Positions 12,800 through 25,300 of a stretch of DNA of 64,000 bases are shown here, in pieces. A program made the position numbers and the translations under genes. The stretch's first letter is position 1, and each line of letters begins with the position of its first letter. The notes under the pieces are model-generated. The model was given only the letters and a program-made list of their open reading frames with translations. It had not been told where the DNA came from and made no database searches. The DNA is from Ceriagrion tenellum (taxonomy: Eukaryota > Arthropoda > Insecta > Odonata > Coenagrionidae): NCBI GenBank assembly GCA_963169105.1, contig OY720642.1, positions 21,384,965 through 21,448,964 of the forward strand. The letters are read 5' to 3'.

Positions 12800-15600
12800 G
12801 TGGAAGATGGGATTAGGAATTGAACCAAGATAAAATGACCACGAGAAAAGATTGATCGAAAATATTTTAACAAAACCTCCTTCTAAGAGAACTCAATATG
12901 ACTCGAATACTTCTGAGCTGCTATATACTAGAACCATCACTGCAATGAGTCATGTAACTGATAGGGAGATCTCATGGATAGTAGAGTACAGCGAAGTTCT
13001 GCTCAACTTATGTTCTCACACCAGTCCTGCGGCAAAGGTAGGGGCTAAGTGTTGGGGAAGGGGATACTACTTCGACATCTACTATTCATGTGACTGAATT
13101 GAGCTCACAAAATCATTTTACTAACTCACTCGGCTAAAAAGTTTTGTCTGCACAAGTTTATTTACTAATTTATTCGCTATTTGACTAAATTACCGGTGCA
13201 CTGTGTATCAGATTAAAGGACATGTGGCAGAGAGGTTAAGAGCACCAGATATGGAGAAAGGAAAAAATAGGAAGAGAAATAGAGAGAGGAATAAAAAAAC
13301 GAAATTTGCTTCACGTGACGCAGGAACTGTCACAGTCAGCATCAATGCTGGTGTTAATTTTAAAAGAAACACGTGTTGTGTATTACACTACTGCATTATT
13401 CAAATTTTAATCAGAGAGAGGACGCGTGTGCATTAACGCCAATTAACGTAAAGGGGATTTGGTATAATGCGTGGGTTGGTAGCAAAGAAAAGAGAAAGAA
13501 TTTGCTGGAAGGGACAAAACGGCTACTTTCAAACAGTAGACAGCACATGCCTAGTAGTAGTTAGAGTTAATGATAGCGCTAGTGAATTCCTCACGTCTAT
13601 GTCTTTAGCGTGGCGTATCTCAACCTCCAACCACCAAACCAGCTCTTCATGTTAATCACCGAGTGAATAGTAACGGCCTCATATCACATTAGGCACTTCC
13701 ACTCACACATACACCCTTCTATGGATCATGATAGCATCGGCTTACCAATTAGACCACGTCAATGTGCGGCCCACTAAATTCCCGCACGCTTGAATCAAGC
13801 AAATGCGTATGTATATGAATGCAAGGATACACCTAGACATGGATTTGAAGACTTAAGATTTTGAACGGTGTTTGTCTAATATTGCCATAGTGTCCATGTC
13901 ATCGCTTACATTTTTGCGTCTACCATGAAGTATTTTTTATTCAGTTTATGGGATATTGAAGTGAGATTTTGGTAAAGTTGAAAAATGATACTTAGCGCTT
14001 CCAGTTATTCTAATGAGAGATGAAGGTAACTCATGCTATTTAGTTGAATGATGGCATTCTTGTTCACTCGTGAAATTATCTCGACCACCGTATCTCAACT
14101 CTGCACGCTTATTTGATCATAAACATAAAATATGATCCATAATTCTTCATCTAATTAGCCAGGATAACCGACATAGAGTTACGTTGAACCAAAAGTAACA
14201 CTTAGCGTTTCCTGTGATAATTTCGCGGGCGGTGTGTGGTTTGCTAGTTTTTACTCGACTTCATTTAACCCACTGGGCTACTTAAAGATATTTTGTTGAA
14301 CTTACGCAAATCTTAAAGTTGAACGGAGAAAGAAAAAGAGATACACAATTTGACAGATAACGTACAGAAATTCCATTTCACAACGCGAAAACAGGACGAG
14401 TCGCCAATTACTCCATAACAAATTCTCATATCGTCCATTCACTCTTCAGTCTCCGATTCCCTTCCCTATCTCCATTATTACTGCTGAAGCAACTACAGCT
14501 GTTCTCAATTTTAGTGACCCACGGATTTATCCTTAGAGTATATATATATCCTAGAAGAAATGCCTGCCCATTAACATGCAACTTTTGGCTGTAACATCGT
14601 GGAGAAAACACCTCAGTTTTCGGATCAGAAAGTTTTCAGCTGAGCTATTTAAGTGGCTTGAAGATTGAGGAGCTAGAAAAATTGATGATAATCGTCTGAG
14701 GGGAGATTGAGCCCAGAGAGGAAGATAAAAGGGGAGATGAGTTAGCTGGTGAACAAAGGTGACCCGCGAAGACTTTAGCACTTAATCTTTCTACCAAAGC
14801 CCCTGCATGATTTGGCGTCATCGTCAAACGATAACCTTTTAATGACCAGTATCAGTGTGGCGAGGGTAATGCGACTTCTCCGTTCTCAACGCGTCACACA
14901 CGTTACCCTCGTTTATCGCACGTTTTAATTGATTTTTAGTTACATCGCAATTTCTTGCGTCACCAATAGCATAATTTATCTTCAGTTGGTATTTTAAAGC
15001 ATCGAAGTATGCTTTCAAATTCTCGGTGTGGAAAATACCATGATTGTTTGGAGATATATCATCAAAATGAGAAAATGGTTTTAGAGAAGTAGACACTGAC
15101 ACTTAGGCGATCACAGAAAACGAAAGTGCCTTATGAGTTACGTGAAATTAACAAGGTTTTTGTTCTCAATATAGCATAACAAATGAAAAACTTAACACTA
15201 CAACGCATTGAAGCAAATGGTAAGCTATTGATAGAAACTTGTGGGTGGACTTAAAATGAGGAAGGAGAGAAGAGTTTACCGCCTAAATCTACGCACTACC
15301 TACCTGGTATGAGGAAAAAGTTGACTCCAAATTTATAACTTTCCTTCTAAGTGTTGTGTGGCAGGGTGTGATAGGTAACTGATCACATCATGCATTGTTG
15401 TAGGAAAAGCTGAAACTTCACACGAAAGCCTCGTCCTTAACAAGAGTCGTTAAATATTTCCACATCTATGCCTACCTTTGGGTGGAATGGGATGTAATTT
15501 TCCCCCAATTGATCACACCAGGAATCGCATCATAGGGAGGAAAGCAAGGCTCGTGTAAAGAGAGGGTTGAGGGGTCAGAAGAGAGCAGTTGATGGGCAGT
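12800..15600. other. No gene; possible tRNA-like scrap
   Basis: On the minus strand, positions 13757-13741 read GTGGTCTAATTGGTAAG, like the A-box of a Glu/Asp-type tRNA, but no B box follows. This may be a decayed SINE head. The other open frames in this interval have no recognisable motif. Confidence 0.3.
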
Positions 15601-15843
15601 GTTTCATTGTAACCGCCCCCACTCTCCTTGACCATTCATCCCCCTCGCGCTGTCCACCACCGACGGGAATACGGACGTGACGCAGGCCTCACGGGGAAGA
15701 TCTGTTACAATAGACTGCCCGCAGTGCGAGCGGTGTGTTTAGGAACCCGCGGGAGGGTGCGGCGAGGGAAGGAGGAGGCAGAGAATGTGGAGTGAACTGG
15801 TCGGGAGAGGGGGAGAGGCGGTCCGGTGCACTGTAGTTGACAA

Positions 15844-15922
15844 CACGCGCACTCTATTGGCGAGTGAGGGAAGCTATCCTGGCACTGTGTGCTTCGCGTA
15901 CACACAAAAGGTCGGTGGGATC
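15844..15922 (+). repeat. Dispersed repeat copy, similar to 19322-19398
   Basis: This segment aligns by eye to 19322-19398 over about 80 bases. Shared blocks include GGCGAGT, GGGAAGCTATC, CTGT followed by GC, and ACAAAA. About three quarters of positions agree, with small gaps. This implies two old copies of one unnamed dispersed repeat. A short (CA)n run follows at 15956-15970. Confidence 0.55.
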
Positions 15923-15970
15923 GCAATAAAAAAAGAAAACAGCATCAGCACACATCACACACACACACAC

Positions 15971-16954
15971 GAGTTCATTTCCGATACAGCAGAGTTTGGA
16001 GGGTTTTAAACAAAACTATATGATGACATAAATTACAGGCGATAAAGGAAGCGCGTAACTCGGTCATACTAACCAAAAGACGAGGTACTGAATGGCTTGG
16101 TATGACTTGTATAGTTAGCGCAGAGTTGCACTAACTTTCACCTCTCCCTTAGTTACAAAAACCTGTACTCAACTACACTCAACCATAAGCTTTAAAAGCA
16201 CAGACTCTTTGATCAAATCATGAAGATAATTTTAATAAATAATCAATTAGGGCACTTCTTGACCAATCAGTATATGTAATAATAAAGTTTTCCCGAGTTT
16301 AGGTCAAATTATTGAATTTTTCACCGGCAACATTTCACTGAATATATATGCATAATTAACAAAGGATTACCAACATGATTCCTTTGCCATTTTTGAGTGT
16401 TAGTTTTCCATAAAGTTTGTGACATTATGTTTTTATAAATAATTTACCGACATTTGAAATTATATTTGTTGAAAACTTGGCGATGAAAAATTAAATAATT
16501 CGATCAAGACTCGAAACACACCACGGATATAAAAGTTATATTCAAACAATAATAATTTAATTAATCTTTATTTTAAATCCTAAAGATAAGTAGTTTATTC
16601 ACCCCTCCACACTTAATTGTTCAATCAGAACCCTATCTCCAACTTGCCGCCCCCCTTGTATTTTTCTACCTCCCTCAGATTAGCGCACTATCCCTAAGAG
16701 AAAGGTCGCACTTACTGTGAGAACTACTAGTTTAGTGAGTGATCATGTGGAATGCAGACGCAGATAAATGAATATAAAGCTAAATTTCCGCCTCCTTCCA
16801 CTGAAAACGATCCCGACCGAGTTCAACTTCTCCGCGTCACTTTCAAGGGGAGATGTTTTCTATATGACCTCGGTATCGCAAAGTCTCTAAAGTTACGGAA
16901 TTTTAACGTCATAGCCGTAACATTTAAAATAGGGGTTCATTCAAATTTTGATAA
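15971..16954. other. No recognisable gene
   Basis: AT-rich sequence with no coding motif, RNA gene or repeat that I can support. Confidence 0.5.
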
Positions 16955-17022
16955 CTGTCGGCGGCATACACCAAATTTCCGCGGTTAGGCCGTGTCGAGT
17001 CTTTACTGAATAATGCCCAAGA
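16955..17022 (+). repeat. Dispersed repeat copy, similar to 20389-20470
   Basis: Shares CTGTCGGCGG, then CCAAATTTCC (CCAAGGATTTTCC in the other copy), and then CCGTGTCGAGTCTTTACTGA with two changes, in the same order as 20389-20470. Spacing differs by a few bases. The pair marks an old dispersed repeat of unknown class. Confidence 0.6.
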
Positions 17023-17256
17023 ACGTCGATTCCTTCAGTGGCTGGTTCTTATTTGTATCATTCCAAACGAATAGTGGAGAGGTATCAGGGAAGCAGAGAT
17101 TAGAGGTGACGGACATTTTGGATGAGGTCACGCAAATATTTGAGGCAGTAGCAGCAGTCGATGTATTGTACCATCAAATTGTGCCGCCTGATTCTCAAAC
17201 TTTATGCATCAGCCAGTGGGCTTGAGGCCATGCAAGGCTAAATCATTTGTGTACAA

Positions 17257-17379
17257 CAGAGGTCAGAATGTCCACAATGTCTTAATCTTGGACCTCTGAA
17301 GCAGTTTCTCCGAAACTGTGGTATGCTTTCCTCTAAAAGTTTCTCCGGAACTGTAGTGCGCGTTCTACTAATACGCACT
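17257..17379. repeat. Cluster of four short hairpins
   Basis: In order: CAGAGGTC/GACCTCTG (17257-17264 with 17291-17298); CAGTTTC-TCC-GAAACTG (17302-17318); a near copy AGTTTCTCCGGAACT (about 17339-17353); and AGTGCG/CGCACT (17355-17360 with 17374-17379). The second and third are direct repeats of each other about 38 bases apart. Such clusters are common in terminal parts of foldback or Helitron-like elements, but nothing here fixes a class. Confidence 0.6.
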
Positions 17380-17649
17380 CGTTGGCTTGGGGGTGCACGA
17401 GAAAAGATGTATAATGGCTCAAGTGTGTGCGGTAAGCATACTCCCAAATGGCAATGGGTCTAACTTATTGTTAGTAGAAAATGGTGTGCTAAGGAGGAAT
17501 GAGCTAACAAACGGTCAAAATTTTGAGGGGAAAGTGGAAAACCTCTACAACAGAGGTACCCTTAGTTCATATGTCCTCTCAGCCTTGAAAGCGTTCTTCA
17601 CCCTATCATTGAACTCTGCACAGGCGAGAGACAATAAGCTCTGCTAAGA

Positions 17650-18789
17650 CTATAATGATCGGTTACCGGCTCCCCGCTTTGTAAAAAAGGGCAGTTTTTT
17701 AACACTTTTGGGGTCGAATTTTTTGTACATATATTCTTATTTCAGATTCTATCCATTTGGTCAAATATTCAAATCGTTAAGAAGTTTTATAAATAGCACA
17801 TTTGCATATGGATCATATTGTATGATTAGAATGGTATACTTCAATAGAGGAGCAAGTACCATCACTTGATTTGTTTTTAATTTCATGTAGAAATATATTT
17901 ATACAGTACTATCACATGATGCAATTCGTTCAAAAGAAATGTGATTTATTTCAGTAGATCTTGGGTGAGATGCTTTTTGTAATGAAAGCTCCACGTAGAC
18001 ACCTATAATAGCAAAAAATGTCAACAGTATTAAATACAAGGTTTATGGGTCACTTGATTTTTTTACATACAAACTTAAACTGGTAGCCCACATTGCCGCA
18101 GTGCATCACACTGCTTAAAAAATTATAAGTGGGCAACCAAGATATTTCTGCCTGCAGTATCTGTCAAGAGAATCGCCTTGATGTGTTGGCAAGAATAGTG
18201 GTTTTCCATGCCTAATGCCCATATTCTATCCCGGAAAAGGTGGTAATTTTTCAGGCGAATCCCAATGTCTACCTGGAATTAGGTGGATAGCACTTCCATA
18301 GTAGCACTCCGTCCAGAGCACTATAAGACTTTAGTTATGGTCTTCTCGTCGCCTATTTTAAATAATAGGCAAACTTCGAAGCTGGAATTTACTTTAATCA
18401 TCCTCCATTTCTCAAAGTTGACCACAAAATGGCATTTATATTTTACATATTGTTGTTATTTTTCTCCATATGCTTTGGCCATTCTAGCGTGGAAACTATG
18501 CTACTTTTAGTTAGTACTCATGTGAAAACATAGTGGATAGGCTATCTCTTGCTTTTCATATGCAAGAAATTATACGTCATTATAAAAGTTGCAAGAACAT
18601 GAGTAGATCATAGTGAGGTCAAGTAATAGCAAAACATAATTAAAATCTATCAAAACACATGACACCTTAGAAGCTTCAATGGCTTAAGTTATGTCGATAC
18701 ACCCATGTTCGCAGTGGAGTATATGCTATTGCCAATCACCAATCACTTCCATATAAAGGCAGATCATCTCCTTACAAAGGCCGATCATC
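17650..18789. other. No recognisable gene
   Basis: AT-rich sequence. At 18760-18793 a 21-base unit (AAGG-C-GATCATCTCC) is present twice in tandem, just outside the LINE tail. Confidence 0.45.
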
Positions 18790-19270
18790 TCCATAAATAC
18801 ATACATACATACATACCCATCACGCCGTTCCCTTCCGGGGTAGGCACAGTCAAAATGTTTCACTCGTTGATACATAATTGTACACCTAACTCTGCTTCAA
18901 TAATTTCCTCCATTCTGACCTATTCTTGCAAACCTCTTTTGCCTCATTCACCCCCATACACTGTTTCATACACGCCATCCTGTTTTTAAGACTCCTAATA
19001 TTCCTCCTCCTAAGAATTTCCTCAATCACATTCAACCACAACTTTCTCAGCCTACCTCTACCTCTCACACCATTCATTCTACTCTCATATATCTGTTTCT
19101 TTATTCTACTCTCATCCATTCTCTCAATATGGCCAAACCAACGAAGCACACTCCTTTCATACACGTCCATTACTGGAGCATTTAACCCACATTCATTCAT
19201 GACCCACTCATTCCTGACCCTATCCATCCTACTTTTGCTACAAATACTCCTCAGATATCTCCATAAATAA
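18790..19270 (-). mobile_element. 5'-truncated LINE (ORF2 C-terminus), minus strand
   Basis: Reading on the minus strand from about 19270 down, the frame carries SRMDRVRNEWVMNECGLN, then ERSVLRWFGHIERMDESRI, a GVRGRGRLRKLW block, and ends near 18890 with SEWRKLLKQS. These are the standard blocks after the RT domain in a LINE family widespread in arthropods (RTE/CR1-like group). The RT and endonuclease are missing. The 3' tail is a (GTAT)n run on the minus strand (18797-18816). The frame is open for about 120 residues, so this copy is less decayed than the one at 21.4-22.3 kb. The frame continues upstream into unrelated repeat DNA at 19280-19518, which should not be counted as part of the LINE protein. 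Confidence 0.85.
18797..18816. repeat. (ATAC)5 microsatellite, LINE tail
   Basis: Five tetranucleotide units lie at the 3' end of the minus-strand LINE, where such tails form. Confidence 0.85.
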
Positions 19271-19279
19271 CCCACCAAT

Positions 19280-19540
19280 ATTCCTGCAATCGTTAGAAGA
19301 AAATGCTCATTATCGTCGCGCCAGCGCGAACTCTGCTGGCGAGTTGGGGAAGCTATCGCAGTGCTGTACGCCTCTCTCACAAAATTTCGGGGAGATCGCT
19401 CTAGAAAACGAGCCGTAGAGAACAGAGGAATCGCCCAATATTTCCAAAGACGACCTTCCGAATGAACCTTCGACCAATGGGCATGATAGTGTTGTGCCAT
19501 TAAAATGGGAGTTAGCATCGGTAACCCATATAAAAACTAT
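19280..19540. repeat. Dispersed repeat next to LINE
   Basis: Positions 19322-19398 match 15844-15922 (see that entry). The rest of the block has no named relative in the window. It stays open in the same minus-strand frame as the LINE, giving a misleading 210-codon frame, but the residues here do not fit the LINE family. Confidence 0.5.
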
Positions 19541-21390
19541 ACCACGCGCTTTCGCAGCTCTAAACGATTACCAGCAGCGGGACCACCTGACATGGCCGCT
19601 ATTCTTCTTGTGTTACATTCCATAAACACGAATCAGGTGAATTTGTGAATGCTTGGGTCCAGCTAAAGCCATGCCATGCTAATTTTATTGACAATTTTGG
19701 TATCGCAGGCCGCAACTAATGAAAGTATATCCATAAAGTCCCGCACTTGTGGACCACTTTTGTAATATTTTTCCAAGATATGCTAGCGGTACATCATGGT
19801 CAAGAGTAAATATTATCTGAAAGAAATAAGGCGTCAGATTATAAAAAATTTCGCAGTCCATGCTCGTTTATCACAATTTTTTAGTCATTTACCTGGCTAG
19901 GACTTATCAAAAGCAACTCTCTTCTCCTTGCAAAGGAGAAGAAACGTTTTCATTTTAAATCCTTACTTGGGAGACCATGAAAGAACAGCACTTTAAAAAT
20001 GAAGACACTTGATAAGAAACCGGTGAGAGAGATATTATCTATAATTTGGATTGAGCATAAACATACCACTTAATCATATGAAAGACTCGCATAGAACTTC
20101 TCTTTACAATTACGTGCGAGTGGAGGTTTTGTTGACATGGGACAGGAAAATATACCCTCCAAGACGGATAATGCATTAACTAACACGTTGCCCTGCTGTT
20201 TTCAAGTCGGCCGTCTTTGACTTGAGCGTTAATGGCTGCTGCTATTATCGTAAATTACAAAATTGCTTTGTTTTGATCCTTTCATGGGTTATATTCCTCA
20301 TGGCTTCGGAATTCATGAGTCACGCCCGCGGCAATAGTTTGATGTCTCAGCCGCGAAATTTTTAATTGGGCCATTAATAAAATGATATCTGTCGGCGGTT
20401 TTAACTTCACATCCAAGGATTTTCCAAAGTTCATCCGTGTCCAGTGCTTACTGAATAAGGCCCCTGAACTCACCAATAGAGTGCGTTTGCACATGTGCGC
20501 TTGGGGCGCCATTGTAGAGAGAGTGGGAGATCGGGCCAAAAGAGGGCTCTAACTGCGCATGCGCCGTGCGTGAGTCTCGTAGCTGACGTGTGCATTCAAG
20601 TGGGTATGTGCGTGCGGACATGTGGGTATGGCGCTTGGGGAATGCCTGGTGTGTGACGGACGTGATGTGTGCGCAGTCATGAAGATAATTCCATGCGTTT
20701 TGGGTTATGAGTTTTGATTCCTGTGTGCTGTTGCGGTTTTGAAGGGAATAAATTGGCTCTTTTCGGACGAGTGCAAGTGCTTGGACAGGAAATGTCGGTT
20801 CGGGCCAAAAAATAACCCAAAAGCTTGTTTCGCACCTGCTACGGTTATGCAAACATGCCGTGAACCGAGTCTTCGATTTATTTCTCCTAAACCCGTGTAT
20901 CACATTTGGTTGCTTAGTTCTTCCAAAGCGCGTTCATCCGAGGAGGGTAAAAAATGTAATGCCTCGCTCCCGATGCATGGATAATGAAAGTGAAGAATAA
21001 GTTCACCCCGACACTTATTAGGCATCAAGGGAGTGTTTATGATTGTTTTCAAAGTAATTGCTATGTAATGATCTGATTTGACATAATTACAAAATTATCA
21101 TTCCGATGCTTTATTAAGTTAATTTAATTTATTAGAATAATGACGATATCCAAGCAGTACATCATATTCATCCGCTGGCCTTAGAGCGGTTGGGATATGA
21201 TATTCATTCTAATTCGTGTGCCAGGTCTCAAACAGACCACATCAAATATTTTCCCACAAGGGTTAGGGTGTTCTCTTGATTTTCTGGTTTCATTTTACCT
21301 CTGTATTTTCTTTCGAGTATCTGGGAGAACTATATTGTGTCGCATCATATTTTATCTCTCAGAGAGTCCTGATCAGATGATGACTGTTAT
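19541..21390. other. No gene; one dispersed repeat
   Basis: Positions 20389-20470 are the second copy of the repeat at 16955-17022. Positions 20470-20660 are rich in TGTG/GTGCG strings. The minus-strand open frame at 20448-20903 lacks any recognisable motif. Confidence 0.45.
20389..20470 (+). repeat. Dispersed repeat copy, similar to 16955-17022
   Basis: Carries CTGTCGGCGG, CCAAGGATTTTCC and CCGTGTCCAGTGCTTACTGA followed by ATAAGGCCC, in the same order as the other copy. Confidence 0.6.
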
Positions 21391-22310
21391 CAGAGTAGGT
21401 AAAGTCAAAATAAAATTATTTCGTCGTTCTTGCATGTACACACCCACTAAAATATATCCTTTCGAGGTAGGCAAAGTCAAAGAGTTTAGTCCTAGATAAC
21501 GCTCCATTTTAATAATTTCATCCATGATATCCAATCCTAACGGGCAAATTTTGCATCTCTCACACTCATGTTTTGCTTCACTCAAGCACTCCTATCCTTT
21601 AAAGTCCGATTATTCCTCCTCTTTAGGGCCTTTGACATATAATATTCACCATTTATTTTCGCGGAAGTCACTCTTCCTCTCAAAACATTTATCCATAATC
21701 AAATATCTGTTTCCTAATTCAACTCTCGCCCATTCCCTCGACATGGAAAACAAATGAAGCACACTTCTTTCATAAATATTCATTAGTGGAACATCCAACT
21801 CAGTTTTTATCACCCACTACCTATTCCTGACCCTACTTATCCTGAGTTTCACGTAGCTAATTCTACGGAACCGCATTCCCAATGCATTTAACGTACTCCA
21901 GAGCTTATCCTATAATGCCAAGGTTTAGCTGCCTAAGAGTATTGTCGGGAGGAGAACACTATTGTAAACTGCGATATCCTCTTCTAGACAAACACTCATT
22001 CCCAGATATGCTCCGCATACTGCTCATTCTTACTCCTCAAGGCTATTCCTTCAGGAACTTGCAAGAATTATGATGTCTTCAATATACCATTCTATCGTAA
22101 GCAAACATTCGACCTGGAAAACTACATAAAATCGTGTGCTTGATCAATTTATTCATTAGTATATTAGTTGTTATCGCTATATCTATAATAAATTACTACT
22201 TTGGTCTTAGATACGTCTTTCCTTAAGTCCATTCCTTTCCTAGTCAATGCTTTTAAAATCAATTCAAATCTCCTATCTGATAAATAGAAGTTATTTGTAA
22301 GCTCCTGTAA
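21391..22310 (-). mobile_element. Degenerate LINE, second copy of the 18.8-kb family
   Basis: On the minus strand, 22310-22160 reads LQELTNNF, then GMDLRKDVSKTKVVIYY, matching the RT region after the catalytic YADD loop. Around 21990-21700 come VYNSVLLPTILLGS, LNALGMRFRRIS, RVRNR and NIYERSVLHLF. The last blocks align with those of the 18.8-19.27-kb copy (MNECGLNAPVMDVYERSVLRWF). Many stops and frame changes are present. At the 3' end both copies share a GTAGGCAAAGTCAAA-type string (21466 and 18839), and here it occurs twice (21394 and 21466). The copy is dead and older than its neighbour. Confidence 0.75.
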
Positions 22311-25300
22311 ATCCAGTACCACTATGACTATGAAAAACAGACATTACGCTGTAAAATATAATTTGGCGATAAATCACGATCAGCCTGAGCCAAATAGAAC
22401 GAACATACTCATATACGACCTATGTTACTACTTAACCAAAACCCTTTTCAAATAAGCAAGAAAATTAGCAGTGTATTGGAGAATCAAAACATCTATCGCA
22501 AACCTGAATGTCAAATAAATGAGGGAAAGCAGAATTTGTTACAGCTTGCCTCATTTTTCCGAGTTTTGATCATCAGTAATCACCCTTTATCCTCATTCTC
22601 GATAGAACGGACGGTTTTTTTTTAACATTTTCAAATACGTTGTAAGGTCGAAAAATATGCGCTTTCCTTTGAGAAATTACATAACCTGCGGCACGAAGAA
22701 ATCGAGAATGTACGATTTTTGATTCCATAAGAAGTTTTTTTCTCTGTGTTCGCACTTTATGTAAGGGAGAAGCGTTATTCGCAATTGCATCTCTTTTGTT
22801 ACCTCATCCGAGTCCATACCTAATGGTTGCGGCTTGGACGCGGACAGCCATTCCATTCTAGAGTCTCGTTTGATTAAAGAGCTCGAAGATACGGCCCTCA
22901 TTAAAAAAAAACTAAAACACGTGATAGTCATTTCCAGCACAAAAGTTGATTGCTCCAAAACTCTTGCAACAGAGCAGAATGATCCATTAAAAACAATTAA
23001 CTCAACACATCAAGGTATAAAGGGACAAATGATTGTTTAACAAGTCAGAACAACATGATGACGGGCTCATTATAACATACCATTCAATATACGCAACGCC
23101 AACCGCAATTAGATGATATAATAAGTGAAAGAAACGATATTATTGCTCGCTAGACCTATTTTACAGATAAGCAATGGAAAATTTGGAGGGAATTATAAGA
23201 GTCAGCCGAATGATTTTAATGTCCACCGGAGAGTAATTTCTCTGTACCTTCGATTTAACGTCTAGCAAACGAAGTGGATGAAATATGTAGTGAAAAATCG
23301 CATAGAGATACACTGCCGACAGATAAAAGAACTCACCATCAGCGCAACTTGTTACAACTAAAAAATCTTCAAATTTGTTAAGGCAAATTGAGAGATATAT
23401 AAAATAGAGTGAAATCCATTAATGGATTGGTCATAAAAATTGAGTTCAAGTCTGGTTTCTGGTTCCTCCATTCATTCAAGGAATTAATCACACGCATGGA
23501 CTCAGGTCAGGCAATAGTACCACTGACATTCCAGATTGCTTCTTCGGAATAAATTAGAATTATTAATTAAAAGAAATTAGAAAATTAAAAGTATCTAATG
23601 TTCTGCCTGAAGACAATGACTGGATTTTGAAGAAACTACCCTCTATTGCAGACATAGTGCGAGGAAAAAACCTGTGAGAGAGTATGGATCTGCAGCGCTA
23701 AATCGCAGATATGTGAAAATCAATTATTTCTCCGATTAGAAAACTAGCATAGCTTTCAAAAATAACTGATGGATGCATTCTGCAGATATATTTATCTTAA
23801 AAAAACTGAGTTAAAAGTTGTGATGAAATTTTCTCATAGATTACATTTTGAGTGAGTTTCAGTCTATAAAAATGGAGAAAATAATAAAAATATATTGTTT
23901 ATATGTTTTCCAACTGTCATAAATTTCAGAATACGCGCATAAAATTCAACGAATCACCAAGAATATGGATATTTTATGGACCAGTTTATTCTGAATGATT
24001 ACTTAAAATTTTACAGAAAGTAATCACGATGTTTAATCATAAGAAAGAGCATTCCTTATCAAATATTTTTAATGCTCATGATTTAACAAAATTATTGCCC
24101 CGGCACGAAGTAATCGTTAACAGTCCCACTACTTGGTGTACTGCATATCATGTGAGCAATCAAGCAAAACGAAATCGCTCTAGCATCCATATTTGTGACA
24201 ATTTCGAAATGAATTTTCAGCATCGGTTTCCGCGCTTATTTGAAATTTTCCGAAAGGCTTCCGTGATTTTTTTAGCGCTATTCCATCACCAAATACTAAT
24301 GTTCACCCCCATTCCAGTCGGCATTTCCAGGAATGAACAGAGTGAAAAAGTAAGTTACAGATTTTTTTGGGCTCGAAGGTGGTATTCAAAATGGTAAATA
24401 TTTGGTACTAAAATTTGCGAAAAATTCTTCTCCTCTCTACATTTGAAAAGATGGCTATCTTTCCCCACAGCCTATTCCAGTCCCTATTCGACTGAGTAAA
24501 CAAACTGAATGCAAGAACGTGACCATGAGAGGCGCATACGGAGCTCCGGCAGGTATTTCTGTAAACGAAGTGCATCCGGAGCTCCATTACGGATAAAACG
24601 TATACACAGGTGGTGCACTATAAAAATAACTCATGTAAGAGAAACTGATGATTTCTGCCACTGGGATAAGTGGAGAAGCCTGTTCTAATGTGGTAGTACT
24701 CAGTAAGCTCTGCTGCTGTTGTAGCAACGGGATCCGGCAACCAACCGAACATTTTCTGTGACGGTGATTTTCATGGAGAGTTTGATCCCCAAGCAAACTC
24801 ATGGAGAATTGATAGTGTGTGGAATTCTTATCGACGTAGGAACCAAAAGCAATGCATTGGAGTTTCACTTGGTGACCTGCTGATCCCCATGAAATTTCAC
24901 AGAAAGGCAGCTAAGATTAATTGAAAAAAATAACCCAGTTTTAGATATAAACCTTTTAAAACAACTTTCATTGGGATAATAGCCATGGAATTATAATAAC
25001 ATCAGTAGTATACCTTTTTGGAGGAGGTACTTTAATTAATGTGGTACTGGATTTATTATGCTTACTTATACATTTTTTGCTATGGCTGGGGTCTAAACAC
25101 CCCTTGCCGCATGCTCTTGTGGAGGCAGGTGGGGTATTACATCGATTTAAAAGTAATGACGTTATTGATATAAGCGATTTATTAGAGCGCAAGAAAACAT
25201 TAATATCACGCTTGGGGTGAAACGATCTATTTAACTAGACTTAAAGCAAACCTTGATGGTGCAACGACGATATGAATATGCTACTTATCATATTTCAAGG

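Noticed and set aside
14859..14913. Inverted repeat CGAGGGTAA/TTACCCTCG
   Set aside because: Only nine bases per arm with a long loop and no further pairing. Expected by chance in 64 kb.
19256..19518. Upstream part of the 210-codon frame joined to the LINE C-terminus
   Set aside because: The residues do not fit the LINE family and the DNA matches a different dispersed repeat, so the long frame is a chance fusion.
24029..24397. 122-codon frame ending near a GTAAGT site
   Set aside because: At this AT content one or two frames of this length are expected by chance in the window. No motif is visible.
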